Part shown: one piece after another, positions 1-9,102 of the stretch
Position numbering within the stretch: the stretch's first letter is position 1
Layout of the letters: each line of letters opens with the position of its first letter
Assembly (NCBI GenBank): GCA_000493965.1
Contig: AWNV01000031.1
Span: forward strand, 1-37,044
Length of the DNA stretch: 37,044 nt
Source of the DNA: Candidatus Aminicenans sakinawicola JGI OTU-1
GTDB taxonomy: Bacteria; Acidobacteriota; Aminicenantia; Aminicenantales; Aminicenantaceae
Direction: 5' to 3'
Notes under the pieces: generated by a model
What the model saw: the letters and a program-made list of their open reading frames with translations, nothing else
Databases searched by the model: none
Told to the model about the DNA's origin: nothing
Made by a program: the position numbers and the translations under genes

Positions 1-268
1 TAAATGTCAATGTAAAGGCAAATTTAGACAAGAAGGTGGAGAGTGTTGCTTCCCATATCTCTTTGGTAGTATGCTTATTCTCTGATTCTTCGGAGAGATG
101 GATACCTAGTGCGTCTGAAAGCGAATCTGCTATTGCTATTACCAATACGCCGCCGATAACTACAAATTTTGAATGAGTACCGGAATGTAGACCTACCATT
201 AGTCCCAGAGTGGTGATTATTCCAGAGGTCAAACCAAAGCTAAATCCTGTCTTTAGTGAATGTTTCAT
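1..268 (-). CDS. VIT1/CCC1-like membrane protein (partial)
   Basis: The reading frame starts at the ATG at 268-266 and runs off the left edge of the window. The visible 89 residues begin MKHSLKTGFSFGLTSGIITT and continue through two hydrophobic segments, with a LADSLSDALG-like stretch (seen as IADSLSDALG) followed by HLSEESE. This GLTSGIITTLGLMVGL pattern and the acidic motif after the second helix resemble the VIT family of iron/manganese transporters, of which this is a short membrane-protein branch. Function (metal transport) is an inference from family resemblance only. A 37-codon ORF ends 10 bp upstream on the same strand, so the two are probably co-transcribed. Confidence 0.65.
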   Translation of the reverse strand, partial: MKHSLKTGFSFGLTSGIITTLGLMVGLHSGTHSKFVVIGGVLVIAIADSLSDALGIHLSEESENKHTTKEIWEATLSTFLSKFAFTLTF

Positions 269-277
269 TATTCAACT

Positions 278-391
278 TCACTCTCTTTTCCTAAGGATTT
301 CTTGCATTTCTTCAATTAGTTTTTCTCTTTCTTGTTCAGTTTGGGTATAGGATTTCCTTTTTTTGAACTTAGGATTTTCTCTAAATTTCAT
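278..391 (-). CDS. small basic/charged protein, 37 aa
   Basis: Short ORF starting MKFRENPKFKKRKSYTQTEQ and ending in RKRE. A GAGGGTGA ribosome-binding site lies 6-7 bp before the ATG, and the stop is 9 bp from the start of the VIT-like gene. The composition is highly charged, with a predicted C-terminal helix rich in Glu and Lys (EREKLIEEMQEILRK). No family is recognised. The ribosome-binding site and tight coupling to the next gene support it being translated; it could be a small accessory protein or a leader peptide. Confidence 0.4.
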   Translation of the reverse strand: MKFRENPKFKKRKSYTQTEQEREKLIEEMQEILRKRE

Positions 392-631
392 CAAATTTTC
401 ACCCTCTGAGCTGCAATATTATAAATAATACATAGAACAAAAATATAAAGTCAATAAAAATCCGCGGGAAAAAGAGAATTTCAGTGAATTGGCCTGTAAA
501 AAGCGCATAAAGAGTAGAGTACTCCTAGAACTGTTCAATCATATTAGAATAACCACTGTCAATTAAGTCCGTTTTGAAGGAGAAATTTATATCAATTATT
601 CTTTTATTCTCTGTTTTTCGGAACAAATCGC

Positions 632-660
632 TTGACAGACGCTTCTATTTGTTTCATAAT
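632..660 (+). promoter_or_regulatory. sigma70-type promoter of padR-permease operon
   Basis: TTGACA at 632-637 and CATAAT at 655-660 are separated by exactly 17 bp and lie about 30 bp upstream of the padR ATG. An AGAGAGG ribosome-binding site precedes the start. The consensus -35 and near-consensus -10 make this the probable promoter of the two-gene operon. PadR regulators usually bind such promoters and repress their own operon, so an operator probably overlaps it, but no clear palindrome is visible. Confidence 0.6.
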
Positions 661-689
661 CTGGAAGTAATAAAGATAGAGAGGTAAAA

Positions 690-1022
690 ATGAAGATTTT
701 ATCACGATCTGAAGAGCTGGTTCTTCTTGCAATCTGGAAGCTTGAGCATGATGCATACTGCGTGCCCATCCGAAATCGACTCATTAAAATAACAGGGAAA
801 AACTGGTCATTTGGTTCTATATATGACCCTCTGGATCGTCTCGAGAAAAAGGGCTTGCTTGACTCATTCTTAACTGATCCAATAAATGAACGTGGAGGAA
901 GGAGAAAGCGGATTTACAGGCTGACTCCTTTGGGTAAGAAAGCGCTGCTAGAAATAAAGAGCATCCATGATGCCAGCTGGGCTGATGTTCGGGGGCTAAA
1001 ACCTGAGACTAACAAAGTGTGA
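690..1022 (+). CDS. PadR family transcriptional regulator
   Basis: A 110-residue winged-helix protein. The N-terminal stretch SRSEELVLLAIWKLEHDAYC and the wing region SFGSIYDPLDRLEKKGLL followed by RRKRIYRLTPLGKKAL are the classic PadR pattern (helix-turn-helix, then 'Y-L-ExxG-L' and a 'YxLTxxG' wing). The short length, without a long C-terminal dimerisation helix bundle, fits the PadR-s subgroup. Its TGA overlaps the possible GTG start of the following permease (1019-1022), so the two are translationally coupled. In Acidobacteria-type genomes, PadR genes commonly sit directly before MacB/FtsX permeases, and this pair fits that layout. The likely role is to repress or sense on behalf of the permease operon. 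Confidence 0.85.
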   Translation: MKILSRSEELVLLAIWKLEHDAYCVPIRNRLIKITGKNWSFGSIYDPLDRLEKKGLLDSFLTDPINERGGRRKRIYRLTPLGKKALLEIKSIHDASWADVRGLKPETNKV

Positions 1023-1024
1023 CT

Positions 1025-3628
1025 ATGAAAACTAGTAATTACATTAAGCCCCCCAGAATCGCCGAATGGATGCTTAAGTCGGTCTACTCTGATAAAGGAG
1101 AATATACTCACCTGGGGGATTTTAGAGAGGTTTTTAATGAAATGTATCAAGGGAAGGGATTTCTTTTTGCATGGCTGTGGTACTGGTTTCAAGTCATCAG
1201 GTCTCTTCGCGGTCTTATCTCGAATAAAATTTACTGGAGCACACTCATGTTTAAGAATTATCTGGTTATATCTTTCAGAAATATCATTAAGAATAAGTGG
1301 TTTTCCATGACAAATATAATAGGGTTAGCCGTAGGAATGGCTTGTTTTATCCTTATCTTAGCATATGTACAGTTTGAGATGAGTTTTGACCGATTTCATG
1401 AGAAATCCGACAGTATCCACCTTGTGATATACCAAGATTCGTATATGAGAAGTAATGTCGAGGAATATTCAGCACCGACACCGGAGCTGCTGGCAAAGGC
1501 ATTGACGGATAGTATCCCTGAAATAGTAAACGCTACCCGGATTATGAAACCTTGGACTAAAAAAGCGGTACTTCAAAACAACGAAAAAAGCTTTTATGAA
1601 ACCGGTTTGTATGCTGACCGGAATTTTTTGAGTATTTTTTCATTTCCACTCATTAAGGGAGATAAGATTGAATCTCTTGCTAATCCTAACTCTATGGTGA
1701 TTTCCGAAAGTGCTGCAAAAAAACTGTTTGGGAACGAAGATCCAATCGGAAAAACTATTGAGTACAAAGAAAGACATAAACAATTTAATCTTCATATTAC
1801 AGGAGTATTAAAAAATCCGCCTCCCAATTCCCATCTGCAGTTTGATTATCTTATATCAGTCCCTACATTGATTGCCGATAAATCTAACAGTTTTATGATC
1901 AATACATGGGATGTTGGAAATTTCATAACATATGTTGAAGTGAAGAAAGGCAGTAAAAAAGCCATTGTCGAAGGAAAATTTCCGTCCTTCCTTAAAAAGT
2001 ATGAACAAAAAGGTTATCAGTTGTATCTTCAGCCGCTCAAGGATATTCATCTAAGATCTCACTTCTGGAGAGAGACTTCCACAAACAATGAAATGAAATA
2101 TATTTACCTGTTTATATCTATAGCCTTTGTCATTCTACTAATCGCCTGCATAAACTATATGAACCTTGCAACTGCCCGTGCTGCAACCCGTTCGAAAGAG
2201 ATCGGTATCCGAAAGGTGGCAGGAGCCAACAGGACACAGCTATTCAAACAGTTTATAGGAGAATCATTTATCGTTGCTCTTTTAGCCCTGGGAATTGCAT
2301 TAGTCTTAATTAAATTATCTCTACCTTATTTTTGTTCTCTCGTAGGAATCGACATTCAGATCAATTACCTTCATAACACAGCTCTTATGATCTTACTTAT
2401 TTTAACTGTAATGTTCGTCGGTATTGCATCTGGAAGTTACCCGGCAATTGTGTTATCCGCTCTCAAGCCTGTGAGTGTACTCAGAGATTTTGTAAGATCA
2501 GGCAAGAAAGGGTCAAGGATGAGGAATATTTTTGTTGTAGTTCAGTTCAGTGCGTCTATTATTCTTATCATTGGCACAATTATAATTTTCGGGCAGATGA
2601 ATTACATCAAAACAAAAAGACTGGGCTATGACCGTGAGCATGTAGTAGTCATACCTATACGTACCATGGAAGCTATGAAAGAAACATCAGTAATCAAGAC
2701 CGAACTGCTTAATTTCCCTGAGGTGGAAGGCGTCTCTGTATCGGGCGGCCTGCCCACGAATATTAGAAGCCGCCTGCTGGGAGTAAAACTGGAAAAAGAT
2801 AATGGTGAAAAAGTAAAAATGCAGATGTGTTTTGATTATGTGGACTATGATTTTCTGGATGTCTTCAAGATAGAACTTTTGCAGGGAAGAAATTTTTCCA
2901 GAGAATATGGCAGTGATAAAAACGGCGTAATATTCAATGAGACCGCTGTAAAGAAGATGGGTTGGGAAGAGCCACTTGGCAAAAAATTTTCATTTATGAG
3001 AGAAGACTGTCATATTCTAGGTGTCGTAAAGGATTTTTACTTTGCATCCTTACATAGTAATATAGAACCAATGTTCCTGTCTCTGAAAGACGGATCCAAT
3101 ATTGCAGTGCGGCTCAAGCCTGGAAGCTTGCCGAAAAATATCAGCCTTTTAAAAGAAACTTTTGAAAAAAATAGTCATGGACAGCCGTTCGACTTCTACT
3201 TTCTGGATGATGACTTTAACCAATTGTACAGAAGAGAGCAAAGAACCGGAAAGGCCTTCGGATACTTTGCAATCCTTGCTGTGTTGATAGCCTGCCTGGG
3301 GCTTTTGGGCCTTTCTGCATTTACAGTGGAGCAGCGCACAAAAGAAATCGGAATCCGCAAAGTCCTTGGAGCATCAATCCCGCAGATAATGACGCTTTTG
3401 ACAAAGGAGTTCGTAAAACTGGTCGTGATTGCCAATGTTATTGCATTCCCTATTGCTTATTTTGCCATGAGTAAATGGCTGCAGAATTTCGCTTACCATA
3501 TCAGCATCAGTCCATGGATGTTTATTCTTGCGGCTGCCGCAGCTCTTGGAATTGCCTTTTTGACAATCAGTTATCAAACCTTCAAAGCAGCAGCATCCAA
3601 TCCAGTTGATACCTTGAGATATGAGTAA
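1025..3628 (+). CDS. ABC transporter permease, MacB/FtsX type with permease prefix domain
   Basis: About 867 aa from the ATG at 1025; a GTG six bases upstream is also possible. Order of parts: an N-terminal permease-prefix segment (roughly residues 5-65, with PRIAEWMLKSVY and GDFREVFNEMY), a first membrane helix near residue 90, a periplasmic MacB-PCD domain (about 110-340), an FtsX core of three helices (about 360-490, with the ATRSKEIGIRKVAGANRTQL loop), a second periplasmic domain and a second FtsX core (about 745-867, with EQRTKEIGIRKVLGAS). There is no ATPase domain, so an ATP-binding partner must be encoded elsewhere. Family members move lipids, lipoproteins or small molecules, or transmit force across the envelope; the substrate here is unknown. 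A decayed fragment of a related permease lies at 34.8-35.0 kb. Confidence 0.88.
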   Translation: MKTSNYIKPPRIAEWMLKSVYSDKGEYTHLGDFREVFNEMYQGKGFLFAWLWYWFQVIRSLRGLISNKIYWSTLMFKNYLVISFRNIIKNKWFSMTNIIGLAVGMACFILILAYVQFEMSFDRFHEKSDSIHLVIYQDSYMRSNVEEYSAPTPELLAKALTDSIPEIVNATRIMKPWTKKAVLQNNEKSFYETGLYADRNFLSIFSFPLIKGDKIESLANPNSMVISESAAKKLFGNEDPIGKTIEYKERHKQFNLHITGVLKNPPPNSHLQFDYLISVPTLIADKSNSFMINTWDVGNFITYVEVKKGSKKAIVEGKFPSFLKKYEQKGYQLYLQPLKDIHLRSHFWRETSTNNEMKYIYLFISIAFVILLIACINYMNLATARAATRSKEIGIRKVAGANRTQLFKQFIGESFIVALLALGIALVLIKLSLPYFCSLVGIDIQINYLHNTALMILLILTVMFVGIASGSYPAIVLSALKPVSVLRDFVRSGKKGSRMRNIFVVVQFSASIILIIGTIIIFGQMNYIKTKRLGYDREHVVVIPIRTMEAMKETSVIKTELLNFPEVEGVSVSGGLPTNIRSRLLGVKLEKDNGEKVKMQMCFDYVDYDFLDVFKIELLQGRNFSREYGSDKNGVIFNETAVKKMGWEEPLGKKFSFMREDCHILGVVKDFYFASLHSNIEPMFLSLKDGSNIAVRLKPGSLPKNISLLKETFEKNSHGQPFDFYFLDDDFNQLYRREQRTGKAFGYFAILAVLIACLGLLGLSAFTVEQRTKEIGIRKVLGASIPQIMTLLTKEFVKLVVIANVIAFPIAYFAMSKWLQNFAYHISISPWMFILAAAAALGIAFLTISYQTFKAAASNPVDTLRYE

Positions 3629-3897
3629 TTCGGAAGCTGATTGTGTTGTGTAAATGATTGAGACTGGACATGATACCGTGCAACTAAATCTAAAATTTCC
3701 ATGTTTTTTAAATTAGAAGGGAATATTTTCTTCTTCTGGTGGAAAATAATTCTTTTTCCAGATCAATTTACATAGCCCATCAACTTCTTCAATGTCAGAA
3801 TCCTGCTATTGCGTTTTTCCATGTATAGCTTCTCAAGGGCATCATGGACTCTTGACTCTATGAGGGTCTCGACAGTTGGAGGGATTTACATCCCTTC
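3629..3897. other. intergenic region with duplicated block
   Basis: No gene is seen. Positions 3672-3734 recur at 9134-9196 with a single visible difference. An AGGGA...TCCCT hairpin at 3880-3895 sits just past the AbiEii stop codon on the minus strand but lacks a T-run, so it is only a weak terminator candidate. An open minus-strand stretch at about 3775-3880 (containing DALEKLYMEKRNSRILTLKK) looks like a gene remnant of unknown family. Confidence 0.4.
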
Positions 3898-4926
3898 TTA
3901 CCCGCTATTAATAGTCGATTCCAGCTCTGAAAGAATATCCATGATTTCCCGGAATGAGGGGGATTCGCCGAACATCATTATTTGCATTTTGTCGAAGTCC
4001 TTCTGTATCTCTGGGAGACGAAAATCAGGTGGGATAAGACACAGCGTTCCAGGCTTTGCTTCATCGTATTTCGCCCATCCGCACCTAAAGAACATTTTCT
4101 TATGCCGCACCACAGCTTCTAATAAATCATAGTCTTGTAATGCATTATCGCGAAAAGGACTCTGAGCCAGCATGGCCAAGTCATAGTAATGGCGGGAATA
4201 ACGTAGTGGGAACGGGCGATCTTTGGAACGATTCGCCTCCTGATGAAGTATAGTAGCTTTTTCCCAGAAAGTGCGTTCAGCTTTTAAAGCGATGACTTCA
4301 CATTCTTGGTTGTTACTAAAAACATCGGGGAAATATTCTGCAACATAGGGCTTCATCACGGCCTTCATGGTCGGCCACGTATCTGATCGGCAACCGAACT
4401 CAAGTTTGACGGCAGGATCCACATAAGAACCAGATACGAGATCCACAGCGCCGGGGTAATGGAAGAGCAATGTCTGTCTGTCCTTATCCTGTTTATCAAT
4501 AACGACTTCCCACGGCTCCTTGCCATCTTTCAAATAAAATGCGAATATCTCTTCTAGCATGAAACGTAACTTAGAGCCAACAAACAATCTGCATGCTACA
4601 ACCATCCGCTCGATCGAACGATTACGTTGCTTATTGCTTTTTACGTTAGTAAGATCGTTATCCCTTCCAAATCCGAGCAATACCCTGTTAATCGTTAAAT
4701 CTATATCTTCAGAAAAGCGTTGGATAACTTTGTAAACCTTTGATAGGGATGTCCCCCCTCTAAATACTAAATGTTCCCGCAGTTCATGAAGGTTGAACAG
4801 GCGCTTAAGAGTCCAACATACCCAAAAGTCCTTTTCAACAATAAGAGGATCTAGATCCATTCGGCTGGCAGTTTCCTCGAACAACCGCAGCCGAAAACCG
4901 GTATCTCGTGTAGCCACTTTGTCCAA
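3898..4926 (-). CDS. AbiEii/AbiGii-type nucleotidyltransferase toxin
   Basis: This is the toxin half of an AbiE-type (type IV) toxin-antitoxin system. The protein carries the nucleotidyltransferase signature: IVEKDFWVCWTLKRLF, then RGGTSLSKVY (the GGTSLSK nucleotide-binding loop), then SEDIDLTI, whose Asp residues coordinate metal. KAERTFWEKATILH is the conserved C-terminal motif. I place the start at the TTG at 4926, giving 342 aa beginning at the D-K-V-A segment. It lies 2 bp past the antitoxin stop and is preceded by AGGGA, whereas the upstream ATG at 4980 would force a 52-bp overlap with the antitoxin. Family members transfer nucleotides to tRNA or other targets and cause growth arrest during phage infection. 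All catalytic motifs appear intact. Confidence 0.9.
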   Translation of the reverse strand: MDKVATRDTGFRLRLFEETASRMDLDPLIVEKDFWVCWTLKRLFNLHELREHLVFRGGTSLSKVYKVIQRFSEDIDLTINRVLLGFGRDNDLTNVKSNKQRNRSIERMVVACRLFVGSKLRFMLEEIFAFYLKDGKEPWEVVIDKQDKDRQTLLFHYPGAVDLVSGSYVDPAVKLEFGCRSDTWPTMKAVMKPYVAEYFPDVFSNNQECEVIALKAERTFWEKATILHQEANRSKDRPFPLRYSRHYYDLAMLAQSPFRDNALQDYDLLEAVVRHKKMFFRCGWAKYDEAKPGTLCLIPPDFRLPEIQKDFDKMQIMMFGESPSFREIMDILSELESTINSG

Positions 4927-4928
4927 GA

Positions 4929-5549
4929 TTATTTTCCCTGTTGTTCTTGCGTAGAGGTGATGCGTCTGACGACTTCCCAAATCCAGTCTTCCATGTATCG
5001 AGCGTCCTTCAGAAGTTTCTTACGATCAGAGTCAGAGAGTTGCCGACGAAGATAGTCGACCACATTTTTATCAATCTGATTTTGCCCCATATGGCGAAGA
5101 GCCTGGGTAACGAGAATACCTATGTCGCTTCCGGGTCGCATCTCCCTGGGCTCTACCCGCTTGAATATTAGGGTGCGGTTGGCGACATAGACGGTTCGGG
5201 ATTTGCCGTTCGTAAGGTAAACGACTTGCGCCGGCACCTGCATCGAAAGTCCAAGCAAGTTTGCAGCCAGTGCACCTGATGGCTGAATGCGCACACCGTT
5301 TTTCCGAGCTATCGCTTGCGCCACTTGATGTATATCTGTGCTAAGTTTGCCGCCCAACTCCTCATCTTTACGTGGAAAATCGTAAATTCCAGTCGCTACA
5401 CGGCGGATGATTCCCTGAGCGCACAATCTAGAAAGAGCCTTGTCTACTGAATTCCGGTCACCAAGATCAAGAAAATCCTTGCTTGAAAATGCGCGACCCA
5501 TTCCTTTCCCTCTTATCCGTGCAAGTGTTTGTTTATGAATAGATTGCAT
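4929..5549 (-). CDS. AbiEi-like antitoxin / autoregulator (DUF6088 type)
   Basis: A 206-residue protein upstream of, and coupled to, the AbiEii toxin. The N-terminal 60 residues form a winged helix (RAFSSKDFLDLGDRNSVDKA followed by LSRLCAQGIIRRVATGIYDF), matching the type IV antitoxin DNA-binding region. The middle (VRIQPSGALAANLLGLSMQV) is the typical DUF6088/AbiEi core. Such antitoxins counteract the toxin without stable binding and repress the operon through the winged helix. A perfect inverted repeat 20 bp upstream of the ATG (5570-5599) is the likely operator. With the neighbouring nuclease-methyltransferase gene it forms a small defence block. Confidence 0.85.
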   Translation of the reverse strand: MQSIHKQTLARIRGKGMGRAFSSKDFLDLGDRNSVDKALSRLCAQGIIRRVATGIYDFPRKDEELGGKLSTDIHQVAQAIARKNGVRIQPSGALAANLLGLSMQVPAQVVYLTNGKSRTVYVANRTLIFKRVEPREMRPGSDIGILVTQALRHMGQNQIDKNVVDYLRRQLSDSDRKKLLKDARYMEDWIWEVVRRITSTQEQQGK

Positions 5550-5569
5550 AATATTTTAATGACCTTTTT

Positions 5570-5599
5570 TGTCAGAAGTGCGACGCCTCACTTCTGACA
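5570..5599 (-). promoter_or_regulatory. operator palindrome of abiE-type operon
   Basis: TGTCAGAAGTG (5570-5580) and CACTTCTGACA (5589-5599) are a perfect 11-bp inverted repeat with an 8-bp centre. The palindrome begins 21 bp before the antitoxin ATG on the minus strand and is flanked by AT-rich promoter-like DNA. AbiEi-type antitoxins autorepress by binding inverted repeats at this position, so I read it as the operator. A transcript hairpin function is possible, but there is no T-run on the minus strand side. Confidence 0.7.
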
Positions 5600-5731
5600 T
5601 AATATATTATTTGTAATTTAAATGCCAGCATTATTTTTTGACAACTAATTTCTCTAATGATATAAATTGAAATCAGTGAATGGGAATAATGCAAGAATTA
5701 AATGCATAAATTAATTGATATATTATAAGAA

Positions 5732-8700
5732 ATGTTAAAAACTTATCTAAAGAAAATAAATGAAATTTTCGGGAGAGGTGATGCAAGGGAAGAAAGCTAT
5801 TATTCATTACTTAAGGAGTTGATTGATAGTTATTCCGAATTAAAAGGAAAAACAAGAATTCATGTAACAATTCTGCCTAAAAAAACTGAGGCAGGAAACC
5901 CTGATTTCAGAATCTGGAATGGGAAGCAACAAATAGTCGGATATATTGAAGCAAAGGCTCCGACTATTGGTGATTTAGACAAAATAGAACACACAGATCA
6001 GCTAAAGAGATACCTCTATACTTTTCCAAATGTGATATTGACCAACTTCTTTGAATTCAGGTTGTATCGTAATGGATTATTGATAGATAACACTTTTGTT
6101 GCCAGACCTTTTATCGTGCATAAGCTTAGAATTACTCCTCCAGTTGAAAATGAGTCAAACTTTTTTAATCTAATCGAGAAATTTTTATCCTTCTCTCTGC
6201 CAAAGGTATATAATGCCAAAACCTTGGCGATAGAATTGGCAAAGAGGACCCGTTTTTTAAAAGAAGAAGTTATCTCTGAGGAGCTAAAAGAGGAAGAGAC
6301 ATCAGGAAAAGGACATATCTTAGGATTTTACGAAGCATTTAGAAAATACCTGATAAGTGGGCTTAAAAAAGAAGAATTTGCTGACCTTTATTCACAAACT
6401 GTATCATATGGACTTTTTGCAGCAAGAACGCGTTCTGAGAACGGGTTTAATAGAAAACTTGCTTACGATAGCATTCCTCACACTATCGGAATTCTACGAG
6501 ATCTTTTCAAGTTCATTTCTCTTGAAGACATACCGGAGCAAATGGAATGGATTATTGATGAAATTTCAGAAGTTCTAGCTGTTACAGATGTGACAAAAAT
6601 CCTTCACCAATATTTCCACGAAGGTAAAGGTAAAGACCCTATAATTCACTTTTATGAAACATTTTTAGCTGAATACGATCCAAAAACAAGAAAAAAATGT
6701 GGAGTGTACTTTACTCCTGAACCAGTAGTTTCCTATATTGTGCGTTCTTTGCATACAATTCTAAAGAATCATTTCAAGAGAACTGATGGATTTGCAAGTG
6801 ATACGGTTACAGTATTAGACCCTGCTGCAGGAACGCTAACCTTTCTGGCAGAAGCAGCAAAATTGGCGCTAGAAGAATTTGTATCAAAATATGGCGAAGG
6901 AGGAAGAGAAGATTTCATTAAAGAACACATCCTTAATAATTTCTACGCTTTTGAACTAATGATGGCACCTTATGCAGTAGGGCATTTAAAGATGTCTTTT
7001 TTGTTAGAAGAATTAGGTTATAAACTTCAAGGAGATGATAGGTTCAAACTTTATCTAACAAATACATTAGAAATGGAAGAACTTGCTCAAACTGAACTTC
7101 CAGGGATGGCTTCACTATCTGAAGAATCTCATTTCGCAGGTAAAATCAAAAAAGAGAAGCCTATCTTAGTGATACTTGGTAATCCACCATATTCAGTTAG
7201 CTCTGTCAACAAATCCGACTTTATTGAAAAAGAAATGGAGCTTTATAAAGAAGATGTGCGGGATGAAAGGAATATTCAACCGCTTTCTGACGATTATATA
7301 AAATTTATTCGTTTCGCCCATTGGAAAATAGAAAAAACAGGAGAAGGTATTATTGGAATCATTACAAATAATTCATACCTTTCTGGATTGATTCACCGTG
7401 GTATGCGTAAGAAATTATTTCAAAGTTTTCAAGAGATCTATATTCTAAACCTCCACGGTAATTCTCGTATTGGCGAGAAATGCCCAGATGGAAGCAAAGA
7501 TGAAAATGTGTTTGATATCCAGCAGGGCGTGACCATCGCCCTTTACGTGAAAGTTGAAGAATCACATAAAGAAAGGAAGATTTATTACGCTGACCTCTGG
7601 GGGCTAAGAGGTGAAAAATACGATTATCTTTTGAAAAATGATGTAGAAACCACAAAATGGCAAGAGCTGAAACTTGCTGCACCTTACTACTTCTTTATCC
7701 CCAAGGATTTCGCTTTGCAGGGAGTGTATGAGAAATTCTGGAAGGTAACGGATATTTTCAGGGATTTTCAGATAGGATTAATGACGGGGCAAGATAAATT
7801 CTTTATTGACACGAATCCACAAACATTGAAAGCCAGAATTCTAGCCGTGTTCAACAAAGGCCTAAGTGATAAGGACTTGAAAACTTTGTATAACCTCAAG
7901 AGCCAAGCGGGTGAGAAAACTATTAAAGCAAGGAGATTGACCAGTTTTGACCAAGACCTTGTTCATCTTTATTGTTATAGACCCTTCGATATTCGGTATG
8001 TTTATGGGGAAAATAAATTTTTATGGAGATCAGTCGAATCACTAAGCAAACACTTTGATTTTGAAAACATTGCGCTAGTCACTACTCGTATTTTAGCAGG
8101 CCCGCCGTTCAATCATGTTTTTGTAGCCGAACATGCTGGGGATAATACTTTCATTTCGGGTAAGACCAAAGAAAGAAATTATTTCTTCCCTCTCTATCTC
8201 TACCAAGTAAAAGATAAAAAAGATTTATTTATAAATAAAGAAGGAATAAGTGAAAAAAAACCAAATATAATCCTAGAAACGTTCGCATTTATATCTGATA
8301 CTTATAAAAAAGAACCTTCTCCGGAAGATATTTTTTATTATATCTACGCGATTCTTTACTCAAATATCTATCGAACAAAATACGCTGAATTCCTAAAAAT
8401 AGATTTTCCAAGGATACCTTTTACTAAAGACCACGAACTCTTTAACAAAATTGCCGAATATGGGAAAAGACTTGTTGATTTACATCTTTTAAAGTCAGAA
8501 GAGTTTGATACGCCTATTGCCAGATTCCAGGGGAAAGGTGATAACGAAGTTGATAAGCTGAGATATGATGATAAACAAAAAAGACTCTATTTCAACAGAA
8601 GCCAGTATTTCGAAGGAGTTACTGAAGAAATTTGGAAATATCAGATTGGTAGTTATAAGGTTTGTGATAAATGGCTAAAGGATAGGAAAGGTAGAATTTT

Positions 8701-8836
8701 AAATCTTAGTGATATAAAACATTATTGCAAAGTTGTTACTGCATTAAAAAAGACAATAGAAATTCAGAAAGAAATAGACAAGCTTTACCCAAAAATAGAA
8801 GAAAAAATAATAGAATTTAAGACTGACCATTTATAA
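5732..8836 (+). CDS. single-chain restriction-modification enzyme (type ISP/IIG-like nuclease-N6-adenine methyltransferase)
   Basis: 1034 aa. The N-terminus holds a PD-(D/E)xK-type nuclease core: GNPDF (Asp58) followed by YIEAK (Glu73, Lys75). A helical linker leads to the methyltransferase, with SAM motif I LDPAAGT near residue 362 and the catalytic NPPY motif (GNPPYSVSS) near residue 482. The remaining ~500 residues are the target-recognition and C-terminal region typical of type ISP enzymes (for example the FDIRYVYGENKFLWR segment). Classical type ISP enzymes are about 1600 aa with a helicase between nuclease and methylase. No helicase motifs are present, so this one is closer to a type IIG/IIL layout. 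It should methylate one adenine in an asymmetric site and cleave unmodified DNA. It reads as complete. Confidence 0.88.
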   Translation: MLKTYLKKINEIFGRGDAREESYYSLLKELIDSYSELKGKTRIHVTILPKKTEAGNPDFRIWNGKQQIVGYIEAKAPTIGDLDKIEHTDQLKRYLYTFPNVILTNFFEFRLYRNGLLIDNTFVARPFIVHKLRITPPVENESNFFNLIEKFLSFSLPKVYNAKTLAIELAKRTRFLKEEVISEELKEEETSGKGHILGFYEAFRKYLISGLKKEEFADLYSQTVSYGLFAARTRSENGFNRKLAYDSIPHTIGILRDLFKFISLEDIPEQMEWIIDEISEVLAVTDVTKILHQYFHEGKGKDPIIHFYETFLAEYDPKTRKKCGVYFTPEPVVSYIVRSLHTILKNHFKRTDGFASDTVTVLDPAAGTLTFLAEAAKLALEEFVSKYGEGGREDFIKEHILNNFYAFELMMAPYAVGHLKMSFLLEELGYKLQGDDRFKLYLTNTLEMEELAQTELPGMASLSEESHFAGKIKKEKPILVILGNPPYSVSSVNKSDFIEKEMELYKEDVRDERNIQPLSDDYIKFIRFAHWKIEKTGEGIIGIITNNSYLSGLIHRGMRKKLFQSFQEIYILNLHGNSRIGEKCPDGSKDENVFDIQQGVTIALYVKVEESHKERKIYYADLWGLRGEKYDYLLKNDVETTKWQELKLAAPYYFFIPKDFALQGVYEKFWKVTDIFRDFQIGLMTGQDKFFIDTNPQTLKARILAVFNKGLSDKDLKTLYNLKSQAGEKTIKARRLTSFDQDLVHLYCYRPFDIRYVYGENKFLWRSVESLSKHFDFENIALVTTRILAGPPFNHVFVAEHAGDNTFISGKTKERNYFFPLYLYQVKDKKDLFINKEGISEKKPNIILETFAFISDTYKKEPSPEDIFYYIYAILYSNIYRTKYAEFLKIDFPRIPFTKDHELFNKIAEYGKRLVDLHLLKSEEFDTPIARFQGKGDNEVDKLRYDDKQKRLYFNRSQYFEGVTEEIWKYQIGSYKVCDKWLKDRKGRILNLSDIKHYCKVVTALKKTIEIQKEIDKLYPKIEEKIIEFKTDHL

Positions 8837-9013
8837 ATTTATACAAACATGAAATTGATTTGGTGGATTATTGAACTGAATAGAAGTCTAGAATATGGAT
8901 ATATAGGACCAAATGTTTTTAGGCTTAATAGCATTTCATGAATATAAACGCTACATGAGAAGGAAGCTGATCAATGTCAACTATTTTTTCCTGCTTTCTC
9001 AGGGAAAAGCTAG
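8837..9013. other. intergenic, no gene recognised
   Basis: AT-rich sequence between the restriction-modification gene and the tRNA fragment. I see no ORF with a ribosome-binding site, no convincing terminator and no repeat matching the rest of the window. Confidence 0.4.
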
Positions 9014-9070
9014 CACACCCGGAGGGATTTGAACCCCCGAACTTTGGATTCGAAGTCCGCTGCACTATTA
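9014..9070 (-). pseudogene. 3' fragment of tRNA-Arg (anticodon TCG)
   Basis: On the minus strand the sequence reads through an anticodon arm (GCGGACTTCGAATCC, anticodon TCG), a short variable region, a perfect T-arm (CGGGGGTTCAAATCCC) and the 3' acceptor strand (CCGGGTGTG). The 5' acceptor strand and most of the D-arm are missing: upstream of AGTGCAGC the sequence is unrelated A/T-rich DNA. It is therefore a partial tRNA, not a functional gene. Such 3' tRNA ends are the usual attachment sites left by tyrosine-recombinase islands. The intact tRNA-Arg should lie elsewhere in the genome. Confidence 0.7.
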
Positions 9071-9102
9071 AAACTCACATTTGATAAAAAATAATAACTA
9101 TA

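Noticed and set aside
4926..4980. Upstream ATG for the AbiEii toxin
   Set aside because: It would add 18 residues unlike the family and overlap the antitoxin by 52 bp; the TTG at 4926 gives the family N-terminus.
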